Of a stretch of 64,000 bases of DNA, positions 24,616 to 33,851 are shown one piece after another. The stretch is from JBGPQJ01 sp963829485 (GTDB taxonomy: Bacteria > Chloroflexota > Anaerolineae > Anaerolineales > Villigracilaceae): positions 496,001 to 560,000 of the forward strand of contig CAWHIK010000004.1 of the NCBI GenBank assembly GCA_963829485.1. Reading direction: 5' to 3'. Position 1 is the stretch's first letter, and every line of letters begins with the position of its first letter. The translations under genes and the position numbers were made by a program. Under the pieces are notes generated by a model. It searched no databases, was not told the origin of the DNA, and saw only the letters and a list, made by a program, of their open reading frames with translations.

Positions 24616-25626
24616 TCAACCAGTCTTATCCTGCTGACTCTTAACATTCACCACAGCAAATTTCTTCACAAGCTGTGCCCGCGACTCACGCATCGATTCC
24701 TCGATGTGAGGAATTCCGAACCACGCGGTCATGAATCCAAACAGGAATCCCGTGATCGTCCTCAGTATCGGGGTTGATTCCCGATACGGAACAACCAACT
24801 CCAATCCCGGAATTCCAACCTGGCTGAACAATTGCGAGAATCCATCCAAGGCGATGGGTAAAATTCCAAATACCAGCCATGCCCAGAACGGTAATGGTTT
24901 TAACCTGCGGCCGGTGAGTGCAAAAATAATACTAAAAATTAGTATTCCGAGATAAAGAGCTACATCTCTCTGACAAAGTGCGACTTTATACCCAAGCTCT
25001 TCATTTCCATTGAAGTTCCTGGCTGCAAGAAGGTCATTTTCGTCGAATCCAGTCACCTGACCAAACGTACTCACGCCCTGCATTTCTGCTGATGCCCGAG
25101 GGTAATAAGGCTGCTCGCCGAATAAGAACCAGGAACGAAATCCAAGCTCATGGCATAAAGGACTGTAAACCAAATAAATGGCCTTGGCTGGTTGAGGATA
25201 TCCAGCCTTCATCAAGACCGGCGCAAGAAATGGCAGACCGACATAGAGAAAAATGACAAGGTTAAGTACCCATAAATAATTCCGCGAAATCCACCAGGTC
25301 AGCCTGTCGCCACTGTCGATGACCTGTCCACGGCGAACCTGGTCCTGATAACGTGGTGAGGCGATCCGCTCAAGTGAATTCTGACGATCCCTCGCTGCGC
25401 CAAGGGTGACAGCCAACTCCTGGCGAGTAAAAGGAGCATACTTCCGATAAGGACCAGCCTCCACGACAGGAACCCGTTCACCATACTCATGGAACAAGTC
25501 CGGGTTGTCGTCGACAAAAACCTCGACCAACCGGTGGCTAATCTCTGGCTGCAAAGAAGCAAGGTTTTCCTTCGCTTCATCACATAACGGGCAATTCTTC
25601 CGGCTGTACAGGGTAACTGTAATCAT
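24616..25626 (-). CDS. Glutaredoxin-like domain fused to a DUF2085 membrane protein
   Basis: The N-terminal 85 residues are a glutaredoxin/DUF836-like domain with the redox motif CPLC (about 12-15, in YSRKNCPLCDEAKENL) and the VPVVE cis-Pro strand. After a short linker come about five membrane segments of the DUF2085 type, with the family block YLVYSPLCHELGFRSWFLFG and a later CQRDVALYLG. It overlaps the tlpA-like gene by four bases (ATGA) and follows ccdA, so it probably belongs to the same thiol-redox pathway at the membrane. The fusion is notable; the DUF2085 part has no known activity. Confidence 0.8.
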   Translation of the reverse strand: MITVTLYSRKNCPLCDEAKENLASLQPEISHRLVEVFVDDNPDLFHEYGERVPVVEAGPYRKYAPFTRQELAVTLGAARDRQNSLERIASPRYQDQVRRGQVIDSGDRLTWWISRNYLWVLNLVIFLYVGLPFLAPVLMKAGYPQPAKAIYLVYSPLCHELGFRSWFLFGEQPYYPRASAEMQGVSTFGQVTGFDENDLLAARNFNGNEELGYKVALCQRDVALYLGILIFSIIFALTGRRLKPLPFWAWLVFGILPIALDGFSQLFSQVGIPGLELVVPYRESTPILRTITGFLFGFMTAWFGIPHIEESMRESRAQLVKKFAVVNVKSQQDKTG

Positions 25627-26210
25627 TCACTCACTCCGATTAAACCTAAATATTCATCCAGAATAGACGCCGAAATTCCGCCAACATACCGCGCCTGGAT
25701 GACACCTTCCCGATCAATAAAAATCGAGGTGGGATATGCCATCACCCCATACAACGCTTCAGCCTTCCAATCCGGGTCAAGGAGTACATGAAAGGAAAAT
25801 TCATTCCTATTCATGTAATTCTTCACGGTTTCCAGATCCTCGCCGGCATTAACGGTCAGGACTATGAGATTCGGTCCAAATCTGTCGAGGCGGTCCTGGA
25901 TCAACGGTAATTCCTCGCGACAAGGTGGACACCAGGTCGCCCAGTAATTGATCAGGATAGGATGTCCCTGGAAATCCGACAAATGGACTGAAGCGCCGTC
26001 GAGTGAAGTCAACTCAAAATCGGGAGCGGGTTTTCCCGCACGCGAATAAGTCGAATCGGCATCATCAGCACCTGATCGTGCTATGGGATAGGTATTACTA
26101 TTTCCAAAACCCCCAAACAATTGGGTTTGAGAAATTCCAGCAATAGCAACAGCCGCGAGCAATACGCCTGCGGCTGCAATGACCAGTGGAACTATCCTGT
26201 TTCGATTCAC
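25623..26210 (-). CDS. TlpA/ResA-like thioredoxin-family protein
   Basis: Membrane-anchored extracytoplasmic thiol oxidoreductase. An N-terminal hydrophobic segment (about 8-28) is an uncleaved anchor or signal. The thioredoxin fold has its active site in WATWCPPCREELP (Cys-Pro-Pro-Cys, about 93-96) and a cis-Pro in AYPTSIFID. It probably receives electrons from the CcdA protein encoded just upstream, whose stop overlaps its start by four bases. Typical partners are apocytochrome c or other outside thiols; no cytochrome c maturation genes are in the window. Confidence 0.92.
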   Translation of the reverse strand: MNRNRIVPLVIAAAGVLLAAVAIAGISQTQLFGGFGNSNTYPIARSGADDADSTYSRAGKPAPDFELTSLDGASVHLSDFQGHPILINYWATWCPPCREELPLIQDRLDRFGPNLIVLTVNAGEDLETVKNYMNRNEFSFHVLLDPDWKAEALYGVMAYPTSIFIDREGVIQARYVGGISASILDEYLGLIGVSE

Positions 26211-26932
26211 AATCCAAAATCCACCCAGAAGAATTGGAATTGGCTGGCAAGGGTCTCATATACGCCTGTAGCCAGCATCACTCCGATGATCACCATGACC
26301 ACGCCCATCGCAATCTCAATGTAACGCATGAGATGTCCATGTTTGCTGAGCAATGTGGTCACCCATTCGATTCCCAAAGCGGCGAGAAGGAAAGGGATGG
26401 CAAGGCCAAGGGAGTAGGCGGAAAGAAGAATAATGCCCTGGGATACGGATCCACCATTCAGAGCCAGTGTCAGGATGGCACCCAGGATGGGTCCGACACA
26501 GGGTGACCAACCGGCGGAAAAGATGACACCCATCATGACCGAGGAGAGATACCCCCATTTACGGTCCGGCATTTTTTGAACCCGAACATCATATTCCAGG
26601 AACGGGATGCGGAACACGCCGATCATGTGCAGACCAAAAATCACAACGACCACACCGCCGATCCGGGCGATCCAATAACGAAGGTCATACAAGACCCCGC
26701 CGAGGAACGATGCAGCCACTCCCAGAAATACAAAAACGATACTAAAACCAAGAACAAATGCCACACCGTGGCTGAACGTTATCCAACGTCCATATTCCTT
26801 CCCTTGCACGCTCGCTGATCTTCCGCCGAGGTAACCGATGTACGCCGGGACAAGGGTGAGGACACAGGGAGAAAGAAAAGAAGCCAGACCGGCGAGAAAA
26901 GCCAGCCAGACGGAGACATCCGTAAAAGCCAT
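26207..26932 (-). CDS. ccdA: CcdA-type thiol-disulfide transport membrane protein
   Basis: Six-helix protein that carries reducing equivalents from cytoplasmic thioredoxin across the membrane. The two key cysteines lie in symmetric positions: FLSPCVLTLVPAYIGYLGG (about residue 23) and GWSPCVGPILGAIL (about 145). 241 residues is normal. The tlpA-like gene overlaps its end (ATGA), so translation is coupled and the two very probably work together. Confidence 0.94.
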   Translation of the reverse strand: MAFTDVSVWLAFLAGLASFLSPCVLTLVPAYIGYLGGRSASVQGKEYGRWITFSHGVAFVLGFSIVFVFLGVAASFLGGVLYDLRYWIARIGGVVVVIFGLHMIGVFRIPFLEYDVRVQKMPDRKWGYLSSVMMGVIFSAGWSPCVGPILGAILTLALNGGSVSQGIILLSAYSLGLAIPFLLAALGIEWVTTLLSKHGHLMRYIEIAMGVVMVIIGVMLATGVYETLASQFQFFWVDFGL

Positions 26933-26955
26933 ATTAATACCTGTAAGCCTTCATA

Positions 26956-28065
26956 CTAAAAATAACGCTCCTCCACTTTTACATGCGTCCCGCCCGGCAT
27001 GGGAACGGACTGGTCGCCAGGCAGGAGAGGCACTTCTGGTGATGACCATCTGAAAATCCATTGAGCATCGTCCGGCAGCACGTTGACACATCCATGGGAT
27101 CGCTTTGCCCCAAAATCATTGTGCCAGAAGGTGGAATGAATCGCGACGCCTTCACCCGAAAAGAGGGTCGTCCACGCGATGCCGGGAGTATCGTAGCCAG
27201 CAGATACCGTCCCGCCGGCCATATGGGTGGAGACCATTTTCCTCCAGGTTATTTGCTCTCCGACCGGAGTTGAATGGTCGGCTACTCCCGTTGACACCCG
27301 GCAGAAATACACTTCTCTATCACGCTCGAAGCAGGAAAGTGTTTGATCGGTGATGTTAACGGTGATAATTTTATCGTTAGGATCGACATTGGGACTTATC
27401 GGGGAACTATCCTCTTCGGTTAATGGTCTGAACGCACGAGCTTCTGCTATAAAGAGGTCTCCGTAGGACCCGTATCTTTCGCCAACCCGGTAATAGACGG
27501 TGCCGTCGTCTGCAGTCCGAATTTCATCCGCCCACATGATCTGTTTGTAATAAAGGCGAGTCGGCAATCCTGCCTGGATCTGATTTTTTAACCAGGGAGA
27601 GCGGGCTGGAGGATTATCCAGGACGAAATCCACGTAAGGAACTGAAACTTCAACCCAGAATCCGGGTACGCCATCCGGACCCGCAGGAGGCAGATCACTC
27701 AGAGGCGTATTGGGTAAATTCTTACATGGTTGAACATTCGATGCATAGATAAAACCTTCCGGTGTCTCGACCCATTTTTGGTTGATCCTGTTCAGATCGA
27801 GGTTTTCCGCTGGTACTTCGCGAAGCCAAGAGAGAACCGTGTCTTCATAAATTGACGAGACAACTGTGCTGCTAGCATCCGGACGGGACATGATATTGAC
27901 TATGCCACCGATGCAATTCCTCGCTAGTAGATCACCTTGGGGAAAGTCAGGGAGTAATAAGCTTCGCTGCCGCGGCCATGTCAACGGCTTAAATGCAGAC
28001 ATCGCCGTGGCCGATCCCAGGGTTGCAGCAGATAGTTTTAGAAAATCCCGTCGTGACAAAGACAT
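26956..28065 (-). CDS. L,D-transpeptidase (YkuD domain) with Tat signal
   Basis: Cell-wall cross-linking enzyme or relative. The N-terminus MSLSRRDFLKLSAATLG is a twin-arginine signal (SRRDFLK), which supports the ATG at 28065 over the in-frame TTG at 28101. A middle region of about 200 residues precedes the YkuD domain (about 235-345). The catalytic His and Cys lie in IHSTFWHNDFGAKRSHGCVN, Cys near 323. Export by Tat is unusual for this enzyme class but recurs in Chloroflexota-like proteins. It lies 23 bases upstream of ccdA. Confidence 0.9.
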   Translation of the reverse strand: MSLSRRDFLKLSAATLGSATAMSAFKPLTWPRQRSLLLPDFPQGDLLARNCIGGIVNIMSRPDASSTVVSSIYEDTVLSWLREVPAENLDLNRINQKWVETPEGFIYASNVQPCKNLPNTPLSDLPPAGPDGVPGFWVEVSVPYVDFVLDNPPARSPWLKNQIQAGLPTRLYYKQIMWADEIRTADDGTVYYRVGERYGSYGDLFIAEARAFRPLTEEDSSPISPNVDPNDKIITVNITDQTLSCFERDREVYFCRVSTGVADHSTPVGEQITWRKMVSTHMAGGTVSAGYDTPGIAWTTLFSGEGVAIHSTFWHNDFGAKRSHGCVNVLPDDAQWIFRWSSPEVPLLPGDQSVPMPGGTHVKVEERYF

Positions 28066-28175
28066 TTCAACAGTTTCCCTATTCGATGAAATAACCCGCA
28101 AAGCATACTCTCAAACCGAACAATCGTCAATTCGGACATTAGCAGGAGATTAATAAAGGAAGAGACGCGATACTC

Positions 28176-28826
28176 TTATCGGGAAAAGAAATCATCAAGT
28201 GCACGCAGACAATCGGCACTTACCTTGTGCCCCCCCTCCGCTTCGCAAAACGTAACCGTAGCCCCTGCTTGCTCCAAAATACCAATTGATTGACGAGCCA
28301 TCTCTATCGGCACCAGCTCATCGGAGTTCCCATGTGTGACAAAAACAGATTTTCCTTCCAGCGGGCGTAAATTTACCAACGGCTCAACTTCCAAAGGAGA
28401 GAACCCTGCCAGGATCCCAATTTTCCCCACGCGATCAGGATAGGTAAGGGCAAAGGTCAATGTCATGGCCGCACCCTGACTGAATCCCATCATATCAACG
28501 CTTGAAACATCGACTGTATTGGCAATTCCCCACCGGTCGATCAAGTCCACCAACATCGCAGCTGAGGGACGAACCTGTGCATACGTTGGAGGATGGGACG
28601 AAGCCGGAGTCATCGGGCGCCAGGAATAGCCACCCTGAGGTGCCGGATAAGGCGCTCGAGGGGCAACCAACCAATAGTTCGGATCAAGGTTTCGGGTGAA
28701 GAACCACATCGAGGTCTCATCGCCTGTCCATCCATGCAAGAGCAGCATTACCCGCGCCGGTTTTCCAGCCGGGGGTCTTACTCGAATGGTCCAATCCTCA
28801 AATGTCGTGGTTATCGGTTCCATCAA
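28176..28826 (-). CDS. Alpha/beta hydrolase, phospholipase/carboxylesterase type
   Basis: Cytoplasmic serine esterase of about 216 residues. The oxyanion block LLLHGWTGDE is near residues 28-37, the nucleophile elbow GFSQGA near 114-119, the acid in HGNSDELVP and the catalytic His in EGGHKVS near the end. The order Ser-Asp-His and the size match the YpfH/carboxylesterase group. Substrate unknown; the upstream patatin gene suggests lipid ester turnover. Confidence 0.87.
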   Translation of the reverse strand: MMEPITTTFEDWTIRVRPPAGKPARVMLLLHGWTGDETSMWFFTRNLDPNYWLVAPRAPYPAPQGGYSWRPMTPASSHPPTYAQVRPSAAMLVDLIDRWGIANTVDVSSVDMMGFSQGAAMTLTFALTYPDRVGKIGILAGFSPLEVEPLVNLRPLEGKSVFVTHGNSDELVPIEMARQSIGILEQAGATVTFCEAEGGHKVSADCLRALDDFFSR

Positions 28827-28844
28827 AAACTCGATTTTATTGCC

Positions 28845-29072
28845 TTAATCCCTATCAGCCCGTTTCACGATCCAATCGAGACCAAAGATGGAAACCGCGA
28901 TCAATCCGATCGGGATAAATGCGCCCAGTAAACAAAGAAAACCCATCATCGCTGCATAGGGTCCGTAGATAATCCAAATAGCGCCTAAACCGACGATGAA
29001 GAGCAGTAAGATCGAGCCGGCTACCAGCCTGAAGGTGGTCTGGGATGCATAGTTGCGTATATTCCGGCTCAT
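28845..29072 (-). CDS. Small two-helix membrane protein
   Basis: 75-residue protein with two hydrophobic segments and short charged ends; I recognise no family. The start at 29072 is chosen because its ATG overlaps the stop of the patatin gene (ATGA), a sign of coupled translation. A longer in-frame reading exists upstream but lies inside the patatin gene. Confidence 0.7.
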   Translation of the reverse strand: MSRNIRNYASQTTFRLVAGSILLLFIVGLGAIWIIYGPYAAMMGFLCLLGAFIPIGLIAVSIFGLDWIVKRADRD

Positions 29073-29947
29073 CGAAGCCCTCGCAAATTGAAGCGGCGTT
29101 CGATCCATCCCCGCCAGGAAGCAGCGCGTTTGATTTCAAGCATGGATTTATCCGCTGCCTTTTCACCGCGCTTGATGACATCCTTTACATCGATCTCTCC
29201 CATGAATGAAATTCCCGAGACGTCCGGTCGAATCAGGATGTCAGGTTTATCCATCTCGAGGCGAAGAGCGGTGATGCTGCGCTGACCGATATCCACCGCT
29301 TCGAGAAAAACCCCGAACGCCTGCGTGATGCGGAACCGAGTCAATCGACTCGCAATGACCTGGGGCACGGGAATTGGAAGCTGCAATGGCGGATGAGGGG
29401 CATCCGGCGGAGTGGATAGTATGACTGCCACATTCGCCAATTCTGGAGCCATTTCACGCGCTGCCCTCACCGGGACTGGGTCCAGCGTACCTCCGTCGAT
29501 CAACTGGTAATCCGCATAGTGATGGGGCGGAAATATGCCTGGGATCGCGATGGAACCGAGGATCGCATCCACCACTCGTCCATGCCGAAAATTTACCTGC
29601 CTTCTTGTTACAAGGTCGACAGCAATCACGGTACAGGGAATTTGAAGGTCGTTAAACCTCCGGTCGCCAAGATGGGATTCCAGCCACTTTTGGATTCCTG
29701 AAACACCCAACAATCCGGGTCCGTCGGATAGCAATCTGCCGTAGAGACGGGTAAAATCAATGGCGGCGATTTGCACTTCGATCTCATCCGGGGAATATCC
29801 TGCAGCATACAGAGAGGCAATGATACTGCCAATACTCGTCCCGGAAATACCGCGAACACGGCAGCCTTCCCTCTCGAGCACGCGAAGAACTCCTACATGA
29901 GCTGCCCCGCGCGATCCGCCGCCACCTAAAGCCAGTGTTATTTCCAT
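29069..29947 (-). CDS. Patatin-like phospholipase
   Basis: Serine lipase of the patatin/RssA group, about 292 residues. It begins with LALGGGGSRGAAHVGVL (oxyanion loop), then the nucleophile motif GTSIGS near residue 40 and the catalytic Asp in LIDGGTLDPVPV near 165. The start at 29947 is preferred because earlier in-frame ATGs precede the fold, and TATAAT lies 7 bases before it, implying a leaderless mRNA. First gene of the minus-strand run that reaches yggU. Probably acts on membrane lipids from the cytoplasmic side. Confidence 0.87.
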   Translation of the reverse strand: MEITLALGGGGSRGAAHVGVLRVLEREGCRVRGISGTSIGSIIASLYAAGYSPDEIEVQIAAIDFTRLYGRLLSDGPGLLGVSGIQKWLESHLGDRRFNDLQIPCTVIAVDLVTRRQVNFRHGRVVDAILGSIAIPGIFPPHHYADYQLIDGGTLDPVPVRAAREMAPELANVAVILSTPPDAPHPPLQLPIPVPQVIASRLTRFRITQAFGVFLEAVDIGQRSITALRLEMDKPDILIRPDVSGISFMGEIDVKDVIKRGEKAADKSMLEIKRAASWRGWIERRFNLRGLR

Positions 29948-29954
29948 AACTGGC

Positions 29955-29960
29955 ATTATA
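29955..29960 (-). promoter_or_regulatory. -10 box for the patatin gene, near-leaderless
   Basis: TATAAT on the minus strand, 7 bases before the ATG at 29947. I see no convincing -35 box. Confidence 0.4.
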
Positions 29961-29978
29961 CCGCCCGAAGGGACCTCC

Positions 29979-31337
29979 ATGATGAAACCACACGAATCAA
30001 CCGAGAGTTCTTCGCCCATTGTCACGCGTGCAGTCGCAGCTGGCTTGCGGGGGGAAATCATCGAGAATTACCAGTTCCCTCCCTGGCAGCGCTTGATGCT
30101 CAACGTGATAGGCGCATTTCCCCAGGGAGTAGCGCGTTTCGTCATCAGCCGGTTTCAATCGGCTTCCGGACTGTCTCCCCGCACGCTGGACGATTTTTCG
30201 CTGGACGATCTGATTCAGGCGAGACTGGATGATTACTCTCAATTCACGTCCCGATTTCCGGCTGTCATCGTCGGTCCAGCGCTGGGAGGCGCGACGACAT
30301 ATCTCTCACTTGCACTGGGAGGATTGTTCCTGCCTCAAACCTTTGTTATCTCAATAAAAAATGGGTCCTACGATGGCGATGCAGAGGAGTACTTGAATCG
30401 TTCCCTGGACGCTGCCCGTCGAATCGCGGAACAGGATCCGCGTTTAATGACCATCCAGCATTACGACCCGATCCATGACGGATGGCTGACTCGTTTTGTC
30501 AATCACTTGAGATTCAAACTCATTGACATGCCGGCGCAATATTCCGAATTCATCCGGAAACGGCTGGAGTCCGGCGGATCCGTCGTCTACCTGGAGGGAG
30601 GAGCAACGTGGCTTCGTTATCGGGTGGGAGAAAGAAGTGTCTTTCAGGTCGGCGGATGGGGTGATATCCCGCCTGAAGAATTTCTCGAAGCGTCCCCGCG
30701 AATCGCAGCTTACGCCCAAAGTTCCGGCTTGAAGTACTCTGACTGGAGGCTGACGCAATACCCTCTCGAGCGCGGACCTGAATCCGAATGGGGCACTGAA
30801 CCCGGGTTTGCCGACGCACTTGAACATTTTTGCTCGAAAGAAGGATTCCGTTTCGTCAGGATACATCTCCCACATCCGAATGATTTTTCAAAGCTGGCAT
30901 TTTCATCCGCTCAGGAATTATTGAAAAAGGAGAATCGCCAACCTGCAGGCGTTTCAGTGGAATGCTTCAGTCAGTTCGATTCATCCAGCGCGCACATGGC
31001 AGGGCTGCTGCCGTTGTGGCTTATTTTCAACACAAAGGACAGTGCGCGTTATCTCAAAGAGATGGCAACACGATTCCCAGTTGATAAACCCTTATTCTTT
31101 TCAGGGTTATCCACCTTCTCATTAACCCCTGATATGGCAACGTGGGATGAGTGGATCGATGCCCTGGGCAGGCGCGATTTTATCAATTCGGGTACCCGTC
31201 CAAGTCATTACCCGGCTGACGCGAGCGCCCTCGTCAATTGGCAAAAACCACTCCATGAGTGGGTGAATGAAAATAAATACCCGATAACTTCAACGTTAAC
31301 AGCAGATGAACTAGCCGGGTTGGCGCAAAACTTATAG
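29979..31337 (+). CDS. Conserved-looking protein of unknown function, 452 residues
   Basis: I do not recognise this protein. It has no clear signal peptide; one moderately hydrophobic stretch near residues 95-120 (VGPALGGATTYLSLALGGLFLP) may be buried or membrane-associated. The rest is mixed charged sequence with many Trp, Tyr and Phe residues. Codon use and length look like a genuine gene. It diverges from the patatin gene and its stop overlaps the end of the convergent class V aminotransferase gene by a few bases. Confidence 0.75.
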   Translation: MMKPHESTESSSPIVTRAVAAGLRGEIIENYQFPPWQRLMLNVIGAFPQGVARFVISRFQSASGLSPRTLDDFSLDDLIQARLDDYSQFTSRFPAVIVGPALGGATTYLSLALGGLFLPQTFVISIKNGSYDGDAEEYLNRSLDAARRIAEQDPRLMTIQHYDPIHDGWLTRFVNHLRFKLIDMPAQYSEFIRKRLESGGSVVYLEGGATWLRYRVGERSVFQVGGWGDIPPEEFLEASPRIAAYAQSSGLKYSDWRLTQYPLERGPESEWGTEPGFADALEHFCSKEGFRFVRIHLPHPNDFSKLAFSSAQELLKKENRQPAGVSVECFSQFDSSSAHMAGLLPLWLIFNTKDSARYLKEMATRFPVDKPLFFSGLSTFSLTPDMATWDEWIDALGRRDFINSGTRPSHYPADASALVNWQKPLHEWVNENKYPITSTLTADELAGLAQNL

Positions 31338-32471
31338 CAAGTCGTTGAGTGCTTTTATCAATTTATCGATATCCCGGCGGGAGTTATACCCCTGTACGGA
31401 GACTCTGATTAACTTCCTTCCATTCCAATTAACAAGTGGAACTTCAATTTTGTATTGGGAATATAGTTTTTTCTTGAGGATGATTAGGTCCACATGGTCA
31501 GGCAGTGGGATTGACACAAATTGGACAAATCCGGTGTCACTGGTTAGTGGTTCCAAACCAGAAATGCCGCAGACTCTGTCCCGAGCCTCCCGGACGAGTT
31601 CGTGGCATGCTTTGCGAACCTCATTCCAGCGATTTTTCCTTTGAAATTCAATCGCTGCCGGGACAGTGAGATAGGCGGAAACATCCCTGGTTCCAGTCCA
31701 TTCGTGATAATCAACCAGGTTTGATCCGGTCGGCGATTCGCTTTCATAACCCCAGGAAACGATCAGGGGTTTGATCAAGTGTTGTACATCTCGTCGAGCA
31801 TAAAGGAACCCTGCTCCTTTGGGTGCACACAACCACTTGTGGAGATTACCTCCATAGAAATCTGCACCAATAGCCTCGAGATTCAAGTGGATATGACCTG
31901 GGGTGTGAGCTCCGTCAATCACGGTAAAAATTCCTTCCTGACGGGCACGCTTGCACACTTCCGCGACAGGGAATATAGCCGCTGTAGGGCTCGTAATATG
32001 GCTGAGAAAAATCACCCTCGTGCGGGGGGTAACTCCCTGCCAAAGAGAATCAACAAAATTATCGGGGTTAATATAAGGCAGTGAAATTGGCTGGTTTTTA
32101 TATGTAAATCCTTGCTCCCTGGATAGGAACCTCCAAGTCCTGTCACACGCACCATATTCATGATCTGTTGATAGGACTTCGTCCCCACGACCCAATGTGA
32201 GTGAATGTGCGACAATATTCACCGATACGGTTACATTGGGCGTATAAACGAGGTTATCTGGAGACGTTCGCAGGTATTTTGCGAGAGTTGTTCGTGCAGC
32301 CCTCATCATTGCCGGAAATCGTCTCCCAAGAAACTCAACCGGCTGCCGCTCCAGTTCCCTCTGCCAATCCTGGTATTTTCGGAATACTTCCCGAGGCACA
32401 GCACCGAATGAGCCATGATTCAGGAAAGTCACACGAGGGTCAAGCATGAATTTTCGACGAAGATTGTACAT
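31332..32471 (-). CDS. Class V aminotransferase-fold PLP enzyme (isopenicillin N epimerase / cysteine desulfurase-like)
   Basis: PLP-dependent enzyme of fold type I. The N-terminus LDPRVTFLNHGSFGAVPREV is typical of the CefD-like branch. The PLP Asp/His block is FTVIDGAHTPGHI and the PLP lysine is in GGNLHKWLCAPKGAGFLY, near residue 222. The active-site Cys loop of true cysteine desulfurases is not evident, so an epimerase, lyase or aminotransferase role is more likely. Substrate not assignable. 379 residues is normal. It overlaps the convergent 452-residue gene at its end. Confidence 0.87.
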   Translation of the reverse strand: MYNLRRKFMLDPRVTFLNHGSFGAVPREVFRKYQDWQRELERQPVEFLGRRFPAMMRAARTTLAKYLRTSPDNLVYTPNVTVSVNIVAHSLTLGRGDEVLSTDHEYGACDRTWRFLSREQGFTYKNQPISLPYINPDNFVDSLWQGVTPRTRVIFLSHITSPTAAIFPVAEVCKRARQEGIFTVIDGAHTPGHIHLNLEAIGADFYGGNLHKWLCAPKGAGFLYARRDVQHLIKPLIVSWGYESESPTGSNLVDYHEWTGTRDVSAYLTVPAAIEFQRKNRWNEVRKACHELVREARDRVCGISGLEPLTSDTGFVQFVSIPLPDHVDLIILKKKLYSQYKIEVPLVNWNGRKLIRVSVQGYNSRRDIDKLIKALNDLL

Positions 32472-32531
32472 TGTGTCTCCTTAACTCAATTCTAGCCTGC
32501 TTTTCCGCATCAAGAGTTCCTTCAGCAACGA

Positions 32532-32537
32532 TATAAT
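32532..32537 (+). promoter_or_regulatory. -10 box for the MFS gene, near-leaderless
   Basis: TATAAT ends 7 bases before the ATG at 32545. There is no Shine-Dalgarno in between and no clear -35 box. Confidence 0.4.
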
Positions 32538-32544
32538 TCAGACC

Positions 32545-33810
32545 ATGCTCGGTATTCAGAGTCGCCTTGTGAACCGTGATGTTCCGGAGAAATACCGGAA
32601 TAATTTTTTGCATCTCTTCCTCGATATCGCCTGGTTTGGCGTGTTGAGCGGCAGCGCTATTAACTTTCTTAACGTCTATGCCACGCGATTGGGTGCAACC
32701 CCTATTCAAATTGGTCTATTGAGCGCCACAACAGCGGTAATCAACCTGTTGTTCGCCATCCCCGCCGCTCATTGGCTCGAGACCCAGTCTATCGGTAAGG
32801 CGGTCTTTTGGACTTCGATTTTTTACAGGATTGGTTTTCTTCTTTGGGTGCCTTTGCCGTGGTTATTCGATGCGTCTACCCAAACCTGGGCGCTCATTGC
32901 ACTCGCGCTGTTGATGGGCATCCCGCTTACAGCTTTAGGCGTTGGTTTCAACGTCCTTTTTGCGACCGCTGTGCCAGCCCAATACAGAGCCTATGTCGCC
33001 GGGAGACGCAATGTTCTCCTCTCCATCACGTTCATGTTGACATCGCTTGGCTGTGGGATTTTACTGGACCGGATTGTTTATCCTCTCAACTACCAGATTG
33101 TGTTCATGATCGGAGCGATCGGTGGGTTGATGAGCAGCTACCATTTGTATTATGTTCGTCCGCTTGAAAGTGATTCATCGCCTGAATCTCGCCCTTCTTC
33201 CATGCCGCAACCTGATTCCTTCACGACCAGATCGACAAAACACTGGTACTCTTCCTTTCGAATCGATGTATGGAAATCCCCCTTTAGGATCACACTGTTT
33301 CTCTTCCTGGGATTTCACCTCGCCCAGTATCTTGCCGTGCCATTATTTCCGGTGTACAGCGTTAGGTATTTGCAGTTAACAGATGAAAACATCGGAACAG
33401 GCACTGCCCTCTTCTATCTTTCCGTATTGATCGCCTCAACGCAACTAAACCGGATCGTGAACCACTTAGGGCATAAAAGGGTCACAGGTTGGGGAGTGAC
33501 AGGATTATGCTTCTACCCTATCGCACTGGCTTTTTCCACGCTTGTTTGGCATTACTACCTTGTCTCAGCCATCGGCGGTTTGATCTGGGCACTGGTCGCC
33601 GGAGCGTCGGCCAATTACCTCCTCGAAAAAATCCCGGTTCATGATCGGCCAACTCATTTAGCGTGGTACACGGTCATCTTGAATTTGGCATTGCTCGTCG
33701 GTTCCCTGGCTGGACCGCTTATCTCCAACTCTGTGGGAATTGCTACTGCCCTGGTCTTTGCCGGAGTGCTTCGGTTGTTGGCCGGCCTGGCAATTCTTAA
33801 ATGGGGTTGA
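32545..33810 (+). CDS. MFS transporter
   Basis: Membrane transporter of 421 residues with about 12 hydrophobic segments in two halves joined by a charged loop (about 205-245). The loop after the second segment carries a reduced form of the MFS motif, and the first half has the long LLGVGFNVLF-type helices. It resembles the drug/sugar branch; substrate and direction are unknown. TATAAT just before the start suggests its own promoter. smpB follows 41 bases downstream but has its own -10 box. Confidence 0.85.
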   Translation: MLGIQSRLVNRDVPEKYRNNFLHLFLDIAWFGVLSGSAINFLNVYATRLGATPIQIGLLSATTAVINLLFAIPAAHWLETQSIGKAVFWTSIFYRIGFLLWVPLPWLFDASTQTWALIALALLMGIPLTALGVGFNVLFATAVPAQYRAYVAGRRNVLLSITFMLTSLGCGILLDRIVYPLNYQIVFMIGAIGGLMSSYHLYYVRPLESDSSPESRPSSMPQPDSFTTRSTKHWYSSFRIDVWKSPFRITLFLFLGFHLAQYLAVPLFPVYSVRYLQLTDENIGTGTALFYLSVLIASTQLNRIVNHLGHKRVTGWGVTGLCFYPIALAFSTLVWHYYLVSAIGGLIWALVAGASANYLLEKIPVHDRPTHLAWYTVILNLALLVGSLAGPLISNSVGIATALVFAGVLRLLAGLAILKWG

Positions 33811-33828
33811 TTTTGGAAATCGCAACCA

Positions 33829-33837
33829 TGTTACAAT
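33829..33837 (+). promoter_or_regulatory. Extended -10 promoter for smpB
   Basis: TGTTACAAT matches an extended -10 (TGn-TACAAT). It ends 14 bases before the smpB ATG, which has no Shine-Dalgarno, so the leader would be about 7 bases. Confidence 0.45.
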
Positions 33838-33851
33838 TTTAAAGACCATCC

